A DNA stretch of 64,000 nt from Xanthomonas hortorum (GTDB lineage Bacteria; Pseudomonadota; Gammaproteobacteria; Xanthomonadales; Xanthomonadaceae), in NCBI RefSeq assembly GCF_024339125.1, contig NZ_CP101417.1:930001-994000 (forward strand), written 5' to 3'. The notes beneath the pieces are model-generated. The model did not search any database. It was not told where the DNA came from and saw nothing but the letters and a program-made list of their open reading frames with translations. Shown here in pieces: positions 55,901-64,000 of this stretch; the stretch's first letter is position 1, and each line of letters starts with the position of its first letter. The position numbers and the translations under genes were made by a program.

Positions 55901-55931
55901 ACCAAGCCGCTACTCAGGGCGGGGGGACGTC

Positions 55932-56450
55932 GCCGACAACGCGCGCGACCCTGAGATGCATCAGACCAAGAAGGGCAATCAGTGGTATTTCGGGATGAAG
56001 GCGCACATCGGCGTGGATGAATTTTCCGGGTTGGTGCACCACGTCCATTGCACAGCCGCCAACGTCGCCGATGTCACGGTGATGCACACGTTGCTGCATG
56101 GCAAAGAAGACAGCGTGTTCGGCGATAGCGGCTACACCGGTGCGGACAAACGCGAAGAACTGCAGGCCTGCAAGGCTGCATTCTTCATCGCCGCCAGGCC
56201 CTCGACGATGCAAGCCCTCGGCAACAAACGCGAGCGTGCTCGGGAAAGACGTTGGGAACACTTCAAGGCCAGCGTGCGCGCGAAGGTGGAGCATCCATTC
56301 CGGGTGATCAAGCGCCAGTTCGGCTACACCAAGGTCCGCTATCGCGGCCTGGCCAAGAACACCGCGCAGGTGCTGACCTTGTTTGCGCTATCGAACCTGT
56401 GGATGAAGCGAAAGCAGTTACTGCCGACGATGGGGAACGTGCGCCTGTAA
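55932..56450 (+). pseudogene. IS5 transposase copy 3, 3' part
   Basis: Starts with the duplicated GCCGAC and continues NARDPEMHQTKKGNQWYFG to the C-terminus MGNVRL, carrying the second Asp and the Glu. Separated from its 5' part by the IS3-family element, so copy 3 cannot make transposase. Confidence 0.9.
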
Positions 56451-56565
56451 CCCGGGCAACACCCTGCAAACGCGCCGGAAACGGCAAAAAAATCGAGGAT
56501 CTGAGCGCCGTCAGCCTGGTCGATGTGGTTAGGCTCATCCTCCGATGCCGTTGATCAGACCATCC

Positions 56566-56751
56566 CTAGACGACCCGGCGAGCAAACGCGTGCATGTGCA
56601 AATTGACCAGGCGATCAACATTCCGCTTGAGCAATCAGACCAGACGTTGCTGGCAGCTAATCAGGCGATTGCGCAGGAAAGGCAGCTCACGCAACAACAG
56701 GAACTCGCGCGTGGGGTGAATGACGCTAATCCAAGCGGACCGACACGATGA
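56566..56751 (+). pseudogene. T4SS effector, fragment 4 (end of XVIPCD and Gln-rich tail)
   Basis: Frame-continuous with fragment 3 (GRL-DDPASKRVHVQIDQAI). It ends with SDQTLLAANQAIAQERQLTQ and NDANPSGPTR, the Gln-rich tail typical of XVIPCDs. Restored protein is 617 residues. Confidence 0.88.
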
Positions 56752-56871
56752 GGTATGCCACGACCAAGCTGTTTTCCACATAGGTCTGCACATACGTATC
56801 CGACCATACCCTCATTGAGTTGAGGTCAGCCTGATATACGACTTTCACCTCTGAAAGGAAAAAACTTCAAT

Positions 56872-57753
56872 TTAAGGTCGCTCGGCACCCTCTCCGCCCA
56901 CCTCAATGAGGTAGCAAATCATTGATAAGGCAGTCTGTACAATCATTTCAGCCTCGGCTCTCGTAGGAGCTACTCCATCGATGTGTCCATGACGAACGAA
57001 CGGAGAGTCATTCGAATAGGCATATAGCTTTTCTATGATGTCCAAACTCCAGCGGTTGAAATCACCTCTCTTTCGAAGCTCTTTTACTCCGGCACCAAGA
57101 GTAGCTACCTTAGGAGCGATGACCTTGATGACGCTTTCCAATGCGCTGATGATCTCTCGAACACTGTTTGCCTCGTCGACCGGATGAGTTAGCAGGTAGC
57201 TCAATGAACGCTTGTAGTGCTCGCGAGCGCTTTTAAACCGGCTATCGAGCGCAGCATTGGCTGAAGAGATTGATCGATTCATTGCACGGATCTTGCGCTT
57301 CAGTTCCCCATGCGCATCCATTTGCCAGCCGATGTTCTCCTCATCCAGGAGATCGTTCAGACGAATCCTATAAACTTCAAACTTAGCAGGGCTATCAAAC
57401 GAAAAGTGATCATCCTTCTCAATAAGCAGTTCGGCGAGCAACTCGACAAAGTCAAAAAACTGAGGCCAACAACTACCTTTGAGGTGTGTCGTCAGTGCTT
57501 CCCAAGAACTACACTCGCCCCATTCGTGCGGATCTCCGTCTATACGGCATCGAGCCAAAAACAGCTCATGCACCTCATCGATTCCTAAGGGCTCTCGCCT
57601 GGCTATTCGCGTGGAACGGCTTTCACCAACATAAGTTGGTAGCAACAGCTTTATATATCCAACGCGCAGAGATAACGGTGCGTCGTCAAAAATCAGTGGG
57701 CCTCGCTTTTCGAGCCTAGCAGAGAAGCGACGACGCTTAGTTTGAACAACCAT
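56872..57753 (-). CDS. AbiJ-NTD4-like protein, candidate abortive-infection gene
   Basis: 293 residues from ATG 57753 (MVVQTKRRRFSARLEKRG); an open frame extends further upstream without family content. The start FSARLEKRGPLIFDDAPLSLRVGYIKLLL resembles the AbiJ N-terminal domain 4 pattern. The C-terminal part (ALESVIKVIAP, YAYSNDSPFVRHGHIDG, PTRAEAEMIVQTALSMICYLI) resembles the C-terminal domain seen with it, with the RHG motif. Family members occur in phage defence loci. GC and codon use are clearly lower than in neighbours, pointing to transfer. The assignment is by motif memory only. Confidence 0.5.
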   Translation of the reverse strand: MVVQTKRRRFSARLEKRGPLIFDDAPLSLRVGYIKLLLPTYVGESRSTRIARREPLGIDEVHELFLARCRIDGDPHEWGECSSWEALTTHLKGSCWPQFFDFVELLAELLIEKDDHFSFDSPAKFEVYRIRLNDLLDEENIGWQMDAHGELKRKIRAMNRSISSANAALDSRFKSAREHYKRSLSYLLTHPVDEANSVREIISALESVIKVIAPKVATLGAGVKELRKRGDFNRWSLDIIEKLYAYSNDSPFVRHGHIDGVAPTRAEAEMIVQTALSMICYLIEVGGEGAERP

Positions 57754-57945
57754 CTGACCAGCCAGGTTTGTGAGTTGGGCTGAGTGTACGAGGGGCAGGC
57801 CTCGGCAGCCATGCACAACTCTGTGGATAAGTCCTCTCTGGGATTCAAGAGAAATCTTGGGTACGGCCAAAACCCAATTCGGGCTTAGATATCTTAGGGT
57901 GCACCTTATATATGGTAGAACCACCCAGCAGCCTGGCGATCCTTA

Positions 57946-58311
57946 TCAGTGCGCCTGAGGATCGAAGTACGCCTGCCAGGACTGAAGCGATGACTTGAAT
58001 GCCTTTGACTTGTTGAAGAATGTCATGGCATCACTGCTTCTAGAGTTAAGCAATGCAACACCAAGATTGAAGAAGGTATTTCTGTCCTGTGACCCGTGCG
58101 CTATCGCGTAGCGCAACTGCACTGCGGCGGCTTTGTGTTGACCTTGATCACAAAGGACTGCACCCAGGCAGGTGAGCAAGAGCGGGTTGTTTGGATCGTC
58201 CAACAGCGCTTCCGAAAGCAGTCGCTCGGCTAGTGCAAGATTTACCTCCCACTTCTCTGGAGATAGAAACCCCTCTCGAACCAGCAATTTGCAGTCTTCT
58301 ACGGTCTTCAT
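57946..58311 (-). CDS. Small tetratricopeptide-repeat protein
   Basis: 121 residues. Two to three TPR-like helix pairs: LALAERLLSEALLDDPNNPLLLTCLGAVLCDQG, HKAAAVQLRYAIAHGSQDRNTFFNLGVALLNS, and DAMTFFNKSKAFKSS. Such repeats mediate protein contacts. No other domain. Located 192 bp upstream of the AbiJ-like gene on the same strand, in the same lower-GC segment; joint function is not shown. Confidence 0.65.
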   Translation of the reverse strand: MKTVEDCKLLVREGFLSPEKWEVNLALAERLLSEALLDDPNNPLLLTCLGAVLCDQGQHKAAAVQLRYAIAHGSQDRNTFFNLGVALLNSRSSDAMTFFNKSKAFKSSLQSWQAYFDPQAH

Positions 58312-58994
58312 TGGTAGCGAGCTTCTCTCTACACGATATGGGTAAATCTTGATCGAGACCGAGCCAAGTCATTGCAATGGCATCCCTTTCTTAGCTCGCT
58401 AAACATCTTGGCAAATGGCTATATATCTTCGGGGGTTCGCTGGGCAACGCGCAACCAATGTGTTCTTTGGGCGACCATCGCCTATCACAGCCACTACGAT
58501 TGGCCTTCTCTTCGACGCGGTTTGATTTTATCGGTGCCCCTCTAATGAAGAGACGGGCGTGAGTGGCGAGCGATCAAGGCTAACAAGTGTCAGAAAAACC
58601 ATATCTAGTCGCGAAATTTCATCAGAAAATTTCATCCCTTGAGGCCTATACCGGGCCGTGACGGACTGCTAAGGACATCGCCAAGCTGCGCCGCTACTCC
58701 CCGATGGCTCGGAACGAACGTTGACTGACAGCCCCAATCGAGCACCCGCGCGAGCAAGGAGCTTGTGCAACAGCACAAGCTAGCGCTGAGGATCAAGACT
58801 CCAACCAGGGCAGGCCAACAAGGCAAACATGTCATAGACTCTGGGGCATGCTCTCCAAGGCGACGATAGCGGACCCAACCGCGCCGATCACTGGACAGGA
58901 CGCACCTGCTTTCTTGGGCATGCGGGGCGATGCGTAGGCACGTCGCTGCGCTTACTTCAACATACGCGTTACACCTTCCACCAAGGAGAGCCAC
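58312..58994. other. Gene-poor region at the island edge
   Basis: 680 bp with no supported gene. It holds a direct repeat AAATTTCATC (about 58615-58637) and the hairpin at 58760-58781. GC rises toward the right, so this may be the boundary between the acquired segment and the backbone. No attachment site or integrase remnant could be identified. Confidence 0.4.
58760..58781. repeat. Perfect 9-bp-stem hairpin
   Basis: AGCTTGTGC-AACA-GCACAAGCT. No U-tract follows on either strand. Role unknown. Confidence 0.5.
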
Positions 58995-59453
58995 ATGACA
59001 GATCAAGACGACAATCAACCGAACCTGGAAGACATCAAGCTGGCGTTCGACGGCCAGAGCCTGGATTGGTATCTGCAGAAGCTGGTCGCCACCGTCAATA
59101 GTTCGAACGTGCAGTTCGGCATTACGCTGTTTGTCGAAGGCATCATCGTTTCTGGCCAGCTGGTCAGCGGCAAGCAGTATTTCGAGGCGTTCGCGCAGGA
59201 ATTTTCTGCGGCCTATCCCGGCAGCGTCGAAGAAAAAGAAGATATCCGTCGCGCGTTTGCCAGCCATGCCAGCATCTACGACACGGAAGAGGACGCTCAG
59301 CAGAGCAGCACGCCTCCGCAGTTCCTTCACCTGATCGAGTCGCGTTGCTTCTCGCCCGGCGGCCAGCCATTGCCCAGCAACCGTGGTGTGCTGTGGCGCG
59401 GCAAAGTGAATGCCGTCTCCGGCTTTACCCTGGGGTCGCTCTCGGCAGATTAG
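58995..59453 (+). CDS. GvpU-like small protein
   Basis: 152 residues. The central part SLDWYLQKLVATVNSSNVQFGITLFVEG, followed by IIVSGQLVSGKQYFEAFAQEF, resembles GvpU, an accessory protein of gas vesicle clusters. No other gas vesicle gene is present, so the domain must do something else here. Acidic, soluble, no signal peptide. It precedes the phospholipase-like gene by 185 bp on the same strand; GGAG lies 6-10 nt before the ATG. Confidence 0.55.
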   Translation: MTDQDDNQPNLEDIKLAFDGQSLDWYLQKLVATVNSSNVQFGITLFVEGIIVSGQLVSGKQYFEAFAQEFSAAYPGSVEEKEDIRRAFASHASIYDTEEDAQQSSTPPQFLHLIESRCFSPGGQPLPSNRGVLWRGKVNAVSGFTLGSLSAD

Positions 59454-59638
59454 GGCTGGCAGGCTCGGTCTTCGGGTGATGTGCCCGTCATCTCACACCG
59501 GACTATCTGAAAGATCGACAAGAGCGCCCTCCGCTGCGCGACGCGATCTGTGCGCAACGCCACGTGGCGATTGGATCCGCAGACGCTAGGCTTCTGACGG
59601 CGCTTTGAAAGGGCCAAACGCCACACAGGGAGAACACC

Positions 59639-61231
59639 ATGGCGACATTCAACGTGGCAATCGATCCACTGGGCGCAGCCCCAAGCGAGACCTCGTCGGA
59701 CGCGGTCGGCATCTGTCTCTCCGGCGGCGGCAGTCGTGCGCTGTCGTGTGCGCTGGGTCAACTGCGCGGGCTGCGCTCCCTGGGGCTTCTGGACAAGGTG
59801 GCGGCGATCTCTTCGGTGTCCGGCGGGACATGGGCCAATGTGTTGTTCACCTATCTGCCGACGTCGATCAGCGATGACGACTTCCTCGGGCCGGTGGTGC
59901 TGGATCCAGCGCAACTCACCTTGGACGAGCTGGGGAAGATGGGCAGCAACAATCTCGGCCAGGTGCCGTATCGTCTTGGCACGTTGCCGATCGTCGCTGA
60001 ACTCGCCGAGTACCGGCTGAGCAAACGCTACGCGCCGGCGGATATGTGGCAGGCGGTGATCGGCAAGCTGGTATTGAAGGATTTCGGCTTGTGGAATCCG
60101 GATGCCACAGGCGTCGATCCGCGTTATTTCACCGGCACGACGCAGTATCTGGCGGAAGGCCCGCTGCTGCGCAATCCGCAGTTGAGCAGCGACAACTTCT
60201 ACACCATCCGCGACGGGCGGCCGTTACCGATCTTCAATACGTCTGTCTTCATCAACGACAGCGTGACCTCGGATCTGGTGCCGTTCGAAGCCAACTGGTT
60301 GCTTGGCGTGCGTGGCGTTTTCAACCAGCCTGAGCAACTCGGTGTCATGGGTGGAGGTCTGATCGAGTCGTTCGCGATGGGCAGCGATTACATCGCCGAC
60401 GCTGGTGCCGACGGAGTCACTACCAGCGTGCCGCTGCGCGTCTTCAGTCTCAATGACATCGCCGGTTGCAGCAGCATGGCGCCGGCGCAGGACTTCGAAG
60501 AGAAGTTTCCCGAGATCAATGGCCTGGTGCCGCGTTATCCGTACTGGCCGGTCGATGGTCGTGAGAGCCAACCGACGCTAAGTTACCGCTTCGCCGACGG
60601 CGGCAACCTGGAGAACCTGGGCATCATGCCGCTGCTGGCACGCGGTATTGCGCGTCTGCTGGTGTTCGTCAATTCCGATCAAGGGGTGAACATCGACCCG
60701 GAATCAGGCGAAACCGTGGTTGCCGACGACCTGCCGCCGCTGTTCGGGCTACAGCCGTTCTGCGAGAAAACGCGCAGCTATCCGGCATACGCCAACGAGC
60801 AATTGTGCGAAGACGCCAACGGCATGTTCCGGCACAACCAGGTGTTCGACACCGCCGCATTCGATGCCTTGAAACAGGGGCTGCTGGCAGCCAAAAAATC
60901 CGGTGGCGCGTTACTGGTGCGGCAGACCTTGCGCGTGCTGGCAAATAGCTGGTTCAACGTGCCGGCGCAGCAGTCGGTCGAGGTGCTGTGGGTGTACAAC
61001 GATCTGGTGCGTGCATGGTGGAAGCAATTGCCGGATGAAACGCAGATTGAGCTGGATCTGCAAAGCGTGGACGATTTTCCGCTCTATGGCACGGTCACCC
61101 AGCTGCATCTGTCCTATCCGTTGGTCAACGCGCTGGCGCATCTGAGTTGCTGGAACCTTGCTTCCGACAGCACGGTGGGCAACCCCAACGGGCAAAGCAA
61201 TGCCGATGTGGTGCGTGGCATGTTTGCGTGA
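59639..61231 (+). CDS. Cytosolic phospholipase A2-like (patatin/PLA2_B) protein
   Basis: 530 residues. Oxyanion loop SGGGSRA (28-34), nucleophile S61 in SSVSGGTW (the cPLA2-type SGG/SGS context rather than GTSAG of patatins), and catalytic D320 in FADGGNLENLGIMPLL. The Ser-Asp dyad suits lysophospholipase or phospholipase A activity. No signal peptide was seen. A ribosome binding site AGGGAGA precedes ATG 59639. The GvpU-like gene upstream may be a partner. Such lipases are rare in bacteria outside toxins and defence systems; the role is unknown. Confidence 0.75.
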   Translation: MATFNVAIDPLGAAPSETSSDAVGICLSGGGSRALSCALGQLRGLRSLGLLDKVAAISSVSGGTWANVLFTYLPTSISDDDFLGPVVLDPAQLTLDELGKMGSNNLGQVPYRLGTLPIVAELAEYRLSKRYAPADMWQAVIGKLVLKDFGLWNPDATGVDPRYFTGTTQYLAEGPLLRNPQLSSDNFYTIRDGRPLPIFNTSVFINDSVTSDLVPFEANWLLGVRGVFNQPEQLGVMGGGLIESFAMGSDYIADAGADGVTTSVPLRVFSLNDIAGCSSMAPAQDFEEKFPEINGLVPRYPYWPVDGRESQPTLSYRFADGGNLENLGIMPLLARGIARLLVFVNSDQGVNIDPESGETVVADDLPPLFGLQPFCEKTRSYPAYANEQLCEDANGMFRHNQVFDTAAFDALKQGLLAAKKSGGALLVRQTLRVLANSWFNVPAQQSVEVLWVYNDLVRAWWKQLPDETQIELDLQSVDDFPLYGTVTQLHLSYPLVNALAHLSCWNLASDSTVGNPNGQSNADVVRGMFA

Positions 61232-61381
61232 TACGTGCACAGCGCTGTGGCCGCCAATGCAGCCACTCACCAAACGGGGCCGGAGCGCGCTTTACCAGAC
61301 AGCATCTGCCTGCAAAGAACACTCCAACCCCGCGCTGATGCCAATGCCAGCTTTGAATAACACGCTGCATTGGCACGCCAC

Positions 61382-63907
61382 TTACTGCTTTGGCTTGCCA
61401 GCCGCCTGCTTTGGCTTGCTAGCCGCGTCGCGCGGCGGGGCGTTTTTCACGTAACGGTCGAACCAGTCCAGCATCTCGGCGACCACGTCTTCGGTGGATT
61501 CGCGTGCGGTGTACCAATGCGGTTCGAACGGCAGCAACACCAGCCGCGCAGTGCCGCCGTTGCCACGGATCGCCTGGAACAACCTCGGTGCCTGAGTGGT
61601 TTCGGTCCCGGGGTTGGCGTCGTCCATGCCGTGCACGATCAACAACGGTTCGTTGATCTTGTCGGCGTGGAAGAACGCAGACGCCTGTGCGTAGACTTCC
61701 GGCGCGGCCCAGAACGAACGGCGCTCGTTCTGGAAACCGAATGGCGTCAGCGTCTTGTTGTAGCTGCCGCTGGTAGCGGCGCCGGCGCGGAACAGGTCGG
61801 TCTGTGCCAACAGGTTGGCCGTCATCAGCGCGCCGTGGCTATGCCCGGTGACGCCGATCCGTTGGCGATCGACCACGCCCAGTTCCACTGCCTTGTCCAC
61901 CGCAGCGGTGGCGTCGTCCACCAGTTGCTGCAGGTAGGTGTCGTACGCGGTCTTGGGGTCGCCGACGATGGGGAACGCGGCATCGTCGATGATCGCGTAA
62001 CCGGCCAGCAGCAGCACCTGGTAGTAGCTCAGCCGGGTGAAGTCGCGTTCGCTGGCGCCGCTGACCTGGCCTGCCTTGGAGGGGTCGGCATAATCGAGCG
62101 GGTAGGCGTACAGGATCGCCGGCACGCGCGTGCCTTCCTGATAGCCGGGCGGCGTGTACAGGGTGAACGACAGCTCCACGCCGTCCTTGCGCTTGTAGGT
62201 CACCAGCCGCTTCTTGATCTGCCGCACCAGCGGGGTCGGATCCGGAAAGTGGGTGACCGGCGAGGCGGTCGAAGCAAGGACCGCCTCGCCCGTGGCCGCC
62301 GTCGGCAGCGGCTGGCCCAGCGTGCGCAGATACACATTGGGCGGGTCGGTCAGCGACTGGTGCCAAGTCAACAGGCGCGACACATCGTCGCCGGCAAAAC
62401 CGAAGAACAGCTCGTCCACATTGGCATCGCTGCGGAATAGCCGCTGGGTCTTGCCACTGGCCACCTCATAGCGATCCAGAAACGGCCGGTCGCCCGCCGG
62501 CGAGGCGCCCTGCCCGCTCAGGAACAACGCACCACGCTCTTCGCGCAGCACGGCCTGGCCGTTGGCCAGCACACGCATCTCCGTCAGGCCAGGATCGGCG
62601 TACAGGTCGTCGGTGGACAGGTCGAACAGCACACGTCCGGCAGTGCCGGGGCGGTCGGCATCCAGCAAGGTGGTACGCCGCCAGTGGCGGTTTTCGTCGT
62701 ATTCGTCCAGCAGCGCTTGCCCACCTTCGGCAAACCACGACACGCCGGAATAACGCTGCTGCACGCGGGTGACTTCACGCGGTTTGGCGGTGAACGGTGC
62801 AGCCAGCGTCATCAATTTGTCGCGCGCGGGCACATTGGTTTTCCAATCGCCACCATCCAGCGCTTCGGCCCAGACCAGCGTGGCCGGCTGGTTGGCGCGC
62901 CAGGAATACGCACGCGGGCCAATCGACACACCTTGCACCGGCACCCGGTCGGCAACCGGCAGATCGGCCAACACGCGCTCGCTGCCATTGGCCAGATCCA
63001 ACACCGCCACAGCGTGAGCGAAACGTGCGTAGGTAGTGACGTAGGAGTACGGCTGCTTCAACCGTTGCACCAGCACGTGGCGGCCATCGGGCGCGCCATC
63101 CACGTTGCTGTAGACCGCAGGCGTACCGAGCTTGCGCTGGCTGCCGTTGGCCACATCCACCGTGAGCAGCTGGGAGGTGGCGTAGTAGGTAAACAAGGCC
63201 TCGTCTTCGGGGCTGGCGAGCGTATCGCGCGCTTCATAGGTGCTGCTTTCGCCCTTGCCCTGGATGGTTTCCTTGACCTCCGGGCCTGGCGGCACCGCGG
63301 CCTTGCGCGGGGCGGCGCCCAGGTCTTGCGGTACCGTCTTCAGCAGCAGGGTGTCGCTGCCGCCCAGCCACTGGATCTCGCCGCCCAGCACCGGGTTGAG
63401 TTGCACACCGTCGATCCTGCGCACGTTGCCAGTGGCCACTTCGCCCACCCACAGCTCGACGCGATCGGCCGCAGTGTTGTTGAAGGCGAAGCGGCGCCCG
63501 TCCGGCGACCATACCGGCGCTGCCGGACAGGCACCGGCCGGCAGGTTCACGGCGGTCTGCTTGCCGCTTGCAACATCCACCAGGCTGAAGCCCTGCAGGC
63601 AGGAACGAATGCCGTAACCGTTGGACATGTCGTGGCGGCTATGCGTGCGCGGCTCCACACGCACGCCGGCCAGCTTCAGATACGGCTCGGCCACGCGCGC
63701 GATCGGCGGGTACTGGGTGCGCTGCACCAGCAACAAGGTCTTGCCGGTGGGGTCCAACCGCGGCGACGGATTGAGCGGTGCGCGCAACACGCTCAACAAT
63801 GGCTCCGGTGGCTGCCGGTAACCGCCATCGGGCGTGCCGGCAACCGCAGACACCGGCAAAAGGCTGGCAAGCACCAGTAACCCGCTCCATCGGTACGCGG
63901 TGAGCAT
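61382..63907 (-). CDS. Exported S9-family serine peptidase, glutamyl endopeptidase-like
   Basis: 841 residues from ATG 63907, chosen for GGAG 8-11 nt upstream and the signal peptide MLTAYRWSGLLVLASLLPVSAVA; a GTG 27 nt earlier is possible. N-terminal beta-propeller domain, then alpha/beta hydrolase domain with S690 in VTGHSHGALM, Asp in VHGMDDANPG and His in FEPHWYTARES. It resembles the S9D glutamyl-endopeptidase group. A lysine/alanine tail (SKPKQAAGKPKQ) ends it. Periplasmic peptide degradation is the likely role. Convergent with the phospholipase-like gene. Confidence 0.85.
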   Translation of the reverse strand: MLTAYRWSGLLVLASLLPVSAVAGTPDGGYRQPPEPLLSVLRAPLNPSPRLDPTGKTLLLVQRTQYPPIARVAEPYLKLAGVRVEPRTHSRHDMSNGYGIRSCLQGFSLVDVASGKQTAVNLPAGACPAAPVWSPDGRRFAFNNTAADRVELWVGEVATGNVRRIDGVQLNPVLGGEIQWLGGSDTLLLKTVPQDLGAAPRKAAVPPGPEVKETIQGKGESSTYEARDTLASPEDEALFTYYATSQLLTVDVANGSQRKLGTPAVYSNVDGAPDGRHVLVQRLKQPYSYVTTYARFAHAVAVLDLANGSERVLADLPVADRVPVQGVSIGPRAYSWRANQPATLVWAEALDGGDWKTNVPARDKLMTLAAPFTAKPREVTRVQQRYSGVSWFAEGGQALLDEYDENRHWRRTTLLDADRPGTAGRVLFDLSTDDLYADPGLTEMRVLANGQAVLREERGALFLSGQGASPAGDRPFLDRYEVASGKTQRLFRSDANVDELFFGFAGDDVSRLLTWHQSLTDPPNVYLRTLGQPLPTAATGEAVLASTASPVTHFPDPTPLVRQIKKRLVTYKRKDGVELSFTLYTPPGYQEGTRVPAILYAYPLDYADPSKAGQVSGASERDFTRLSYYQVLLLAGYAIIDDAAFPIVGDPKTAYDTYLQQLVDDATAAVDKAVELGVVDRQRIGVTGHSHGALMTANLLAQTDLFRAGAATSGSYNKTLTPFGFQNERRSFWAAPEVYAQASAFFHADKINEPLLIVHGMDDANPGTETTQAPRLFQAIRGNGGTARLVLLPFEPHWYTARESTEDVVAEMLDWFDRYVKNAPPRDAASKPKQAAGKPKQ

Positions 63908-64000
63908 CTCGGTAGTTCTCCGGGGAATGATCACAGCAACCTAGCACGCCGACACAACGGCTCATATGCGCCCGAACGCAGCCCTGTCGCTGCGTCCGCA

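Larger units (their letters stand above)
54731..55931 (+). mobile_element. IS3-family insertion sequence nested in IS5 copy 3 (1201 bp)
   Basis: Inverted ends GACGTCCCCCCG...TGAGTAGCG, flanked by a 6-bp direct repeat GCCGAC (54725-54730 and 55932-55937). Two overlapping frames (orfA, orfB) with an A6G slippery site. Insertion after IS5 copy 3 landed. Confidence 0.9.
54200..56565 (+). mobile_element. IS5-family insertion sequence, copy 3, itself interrupted
   Basis: Outer ends match copies 1 and 2; CTAG is duplicated at 54196-54199 and 56566-56569. Total length 2366 bp equals 1159 plus a 1201-bp IS3-family element plus a 6-bp duplication. Plus orientation. Two base differences from copy 2 were noted near the left end (CTC for CTG, CGG for CGC). 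Confidence 0.92.

Noticed and set aside
58632-59330. A 232-codon minus-strand frame opposite the GvpU-like gene
   Set aside because: No recognisable domain; the plus-strand gene has a ribosome binding site and a family resemblance.

Overview
The window is high-GC chromosomal DNA from a Xanthomonas-like gammaproteobacterium (Lysobacterales). The evidence is two XVIPCD-type type IV secretion signals, a TonB-dependent receptor, family-typical intergenic hairpins, and a candidate type III effector gene behind a PIP-like promoter. No rRNA, tRNA or CRISPR array was seen.

Layout. 1-5.6 kb: a truncated chemotaxis receptor with an overlapping thioredoxin-like partner, a divergent HxlR/QorB pair, and a phosphate-selective porin behind a Pho-box-like promoter. 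5.7-10.5 kb: a methionine cluster, with mesD, mesX and an FMN reductase on the minus strand, divergent from a MetR-like regulator and a MetF-like gene. 10.8-12.8 kb: a secreted lipase-like protein. 13.4-21.6 kb: a tripartite RND efflux operon divergent from baeSR. 21.7-28.1 kb: MFS transporter, purU, a stand-alone XVIPCD protein, dehydrogenase, old-yellow-enzyme, sirtuin and TetR genes. 28.5-38.3 kb: TonB receptor, S1/P1 nuclease, MerR/hydrolase pair, LysR/MFS pair, candidate type III effector, a broken VOC gene and tatD.

38.5-49.4 kb looks like a purine nucleoside catabolism locus. A LysR regulator is divergent from a Rieske oxygenase and its reductase (HpxD/HpxE-like). These are followed by an NCS2 nucleobase permease, a secreted adenosine deaminase-like protein, a nucleoside hydrolase, an AtzG-AtzE fusion amidase (HpxX-HpxY-like) and a GGT-like Ntn hydrolase (HpxW-like).

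49.5-58.3 kb is an accessory island that appears lower in GC. A lipoprotein resembling a T4SS immunity protein lies 14 bp upstream of an antibacterial T4SS effector gene (HEXXH metallopeptidase plus XVIPCD). Three nearly identical 1159-bp IS5-family elements split the effector into four pieces, each element flanked by a CTAG duplication. The third carries a nested 1201-bp IS3-family element. Removing all IS and one CTAG per insertion restores an uninterrupted 617-codon frame, so the insertions look recent. An AbiJ-like gene and a TPR gene follow.

59-64 kb: a GvpU-like protein with a cPLA2-type phospholipase, and an S9 glutamyl-endopeptidase-like protein.
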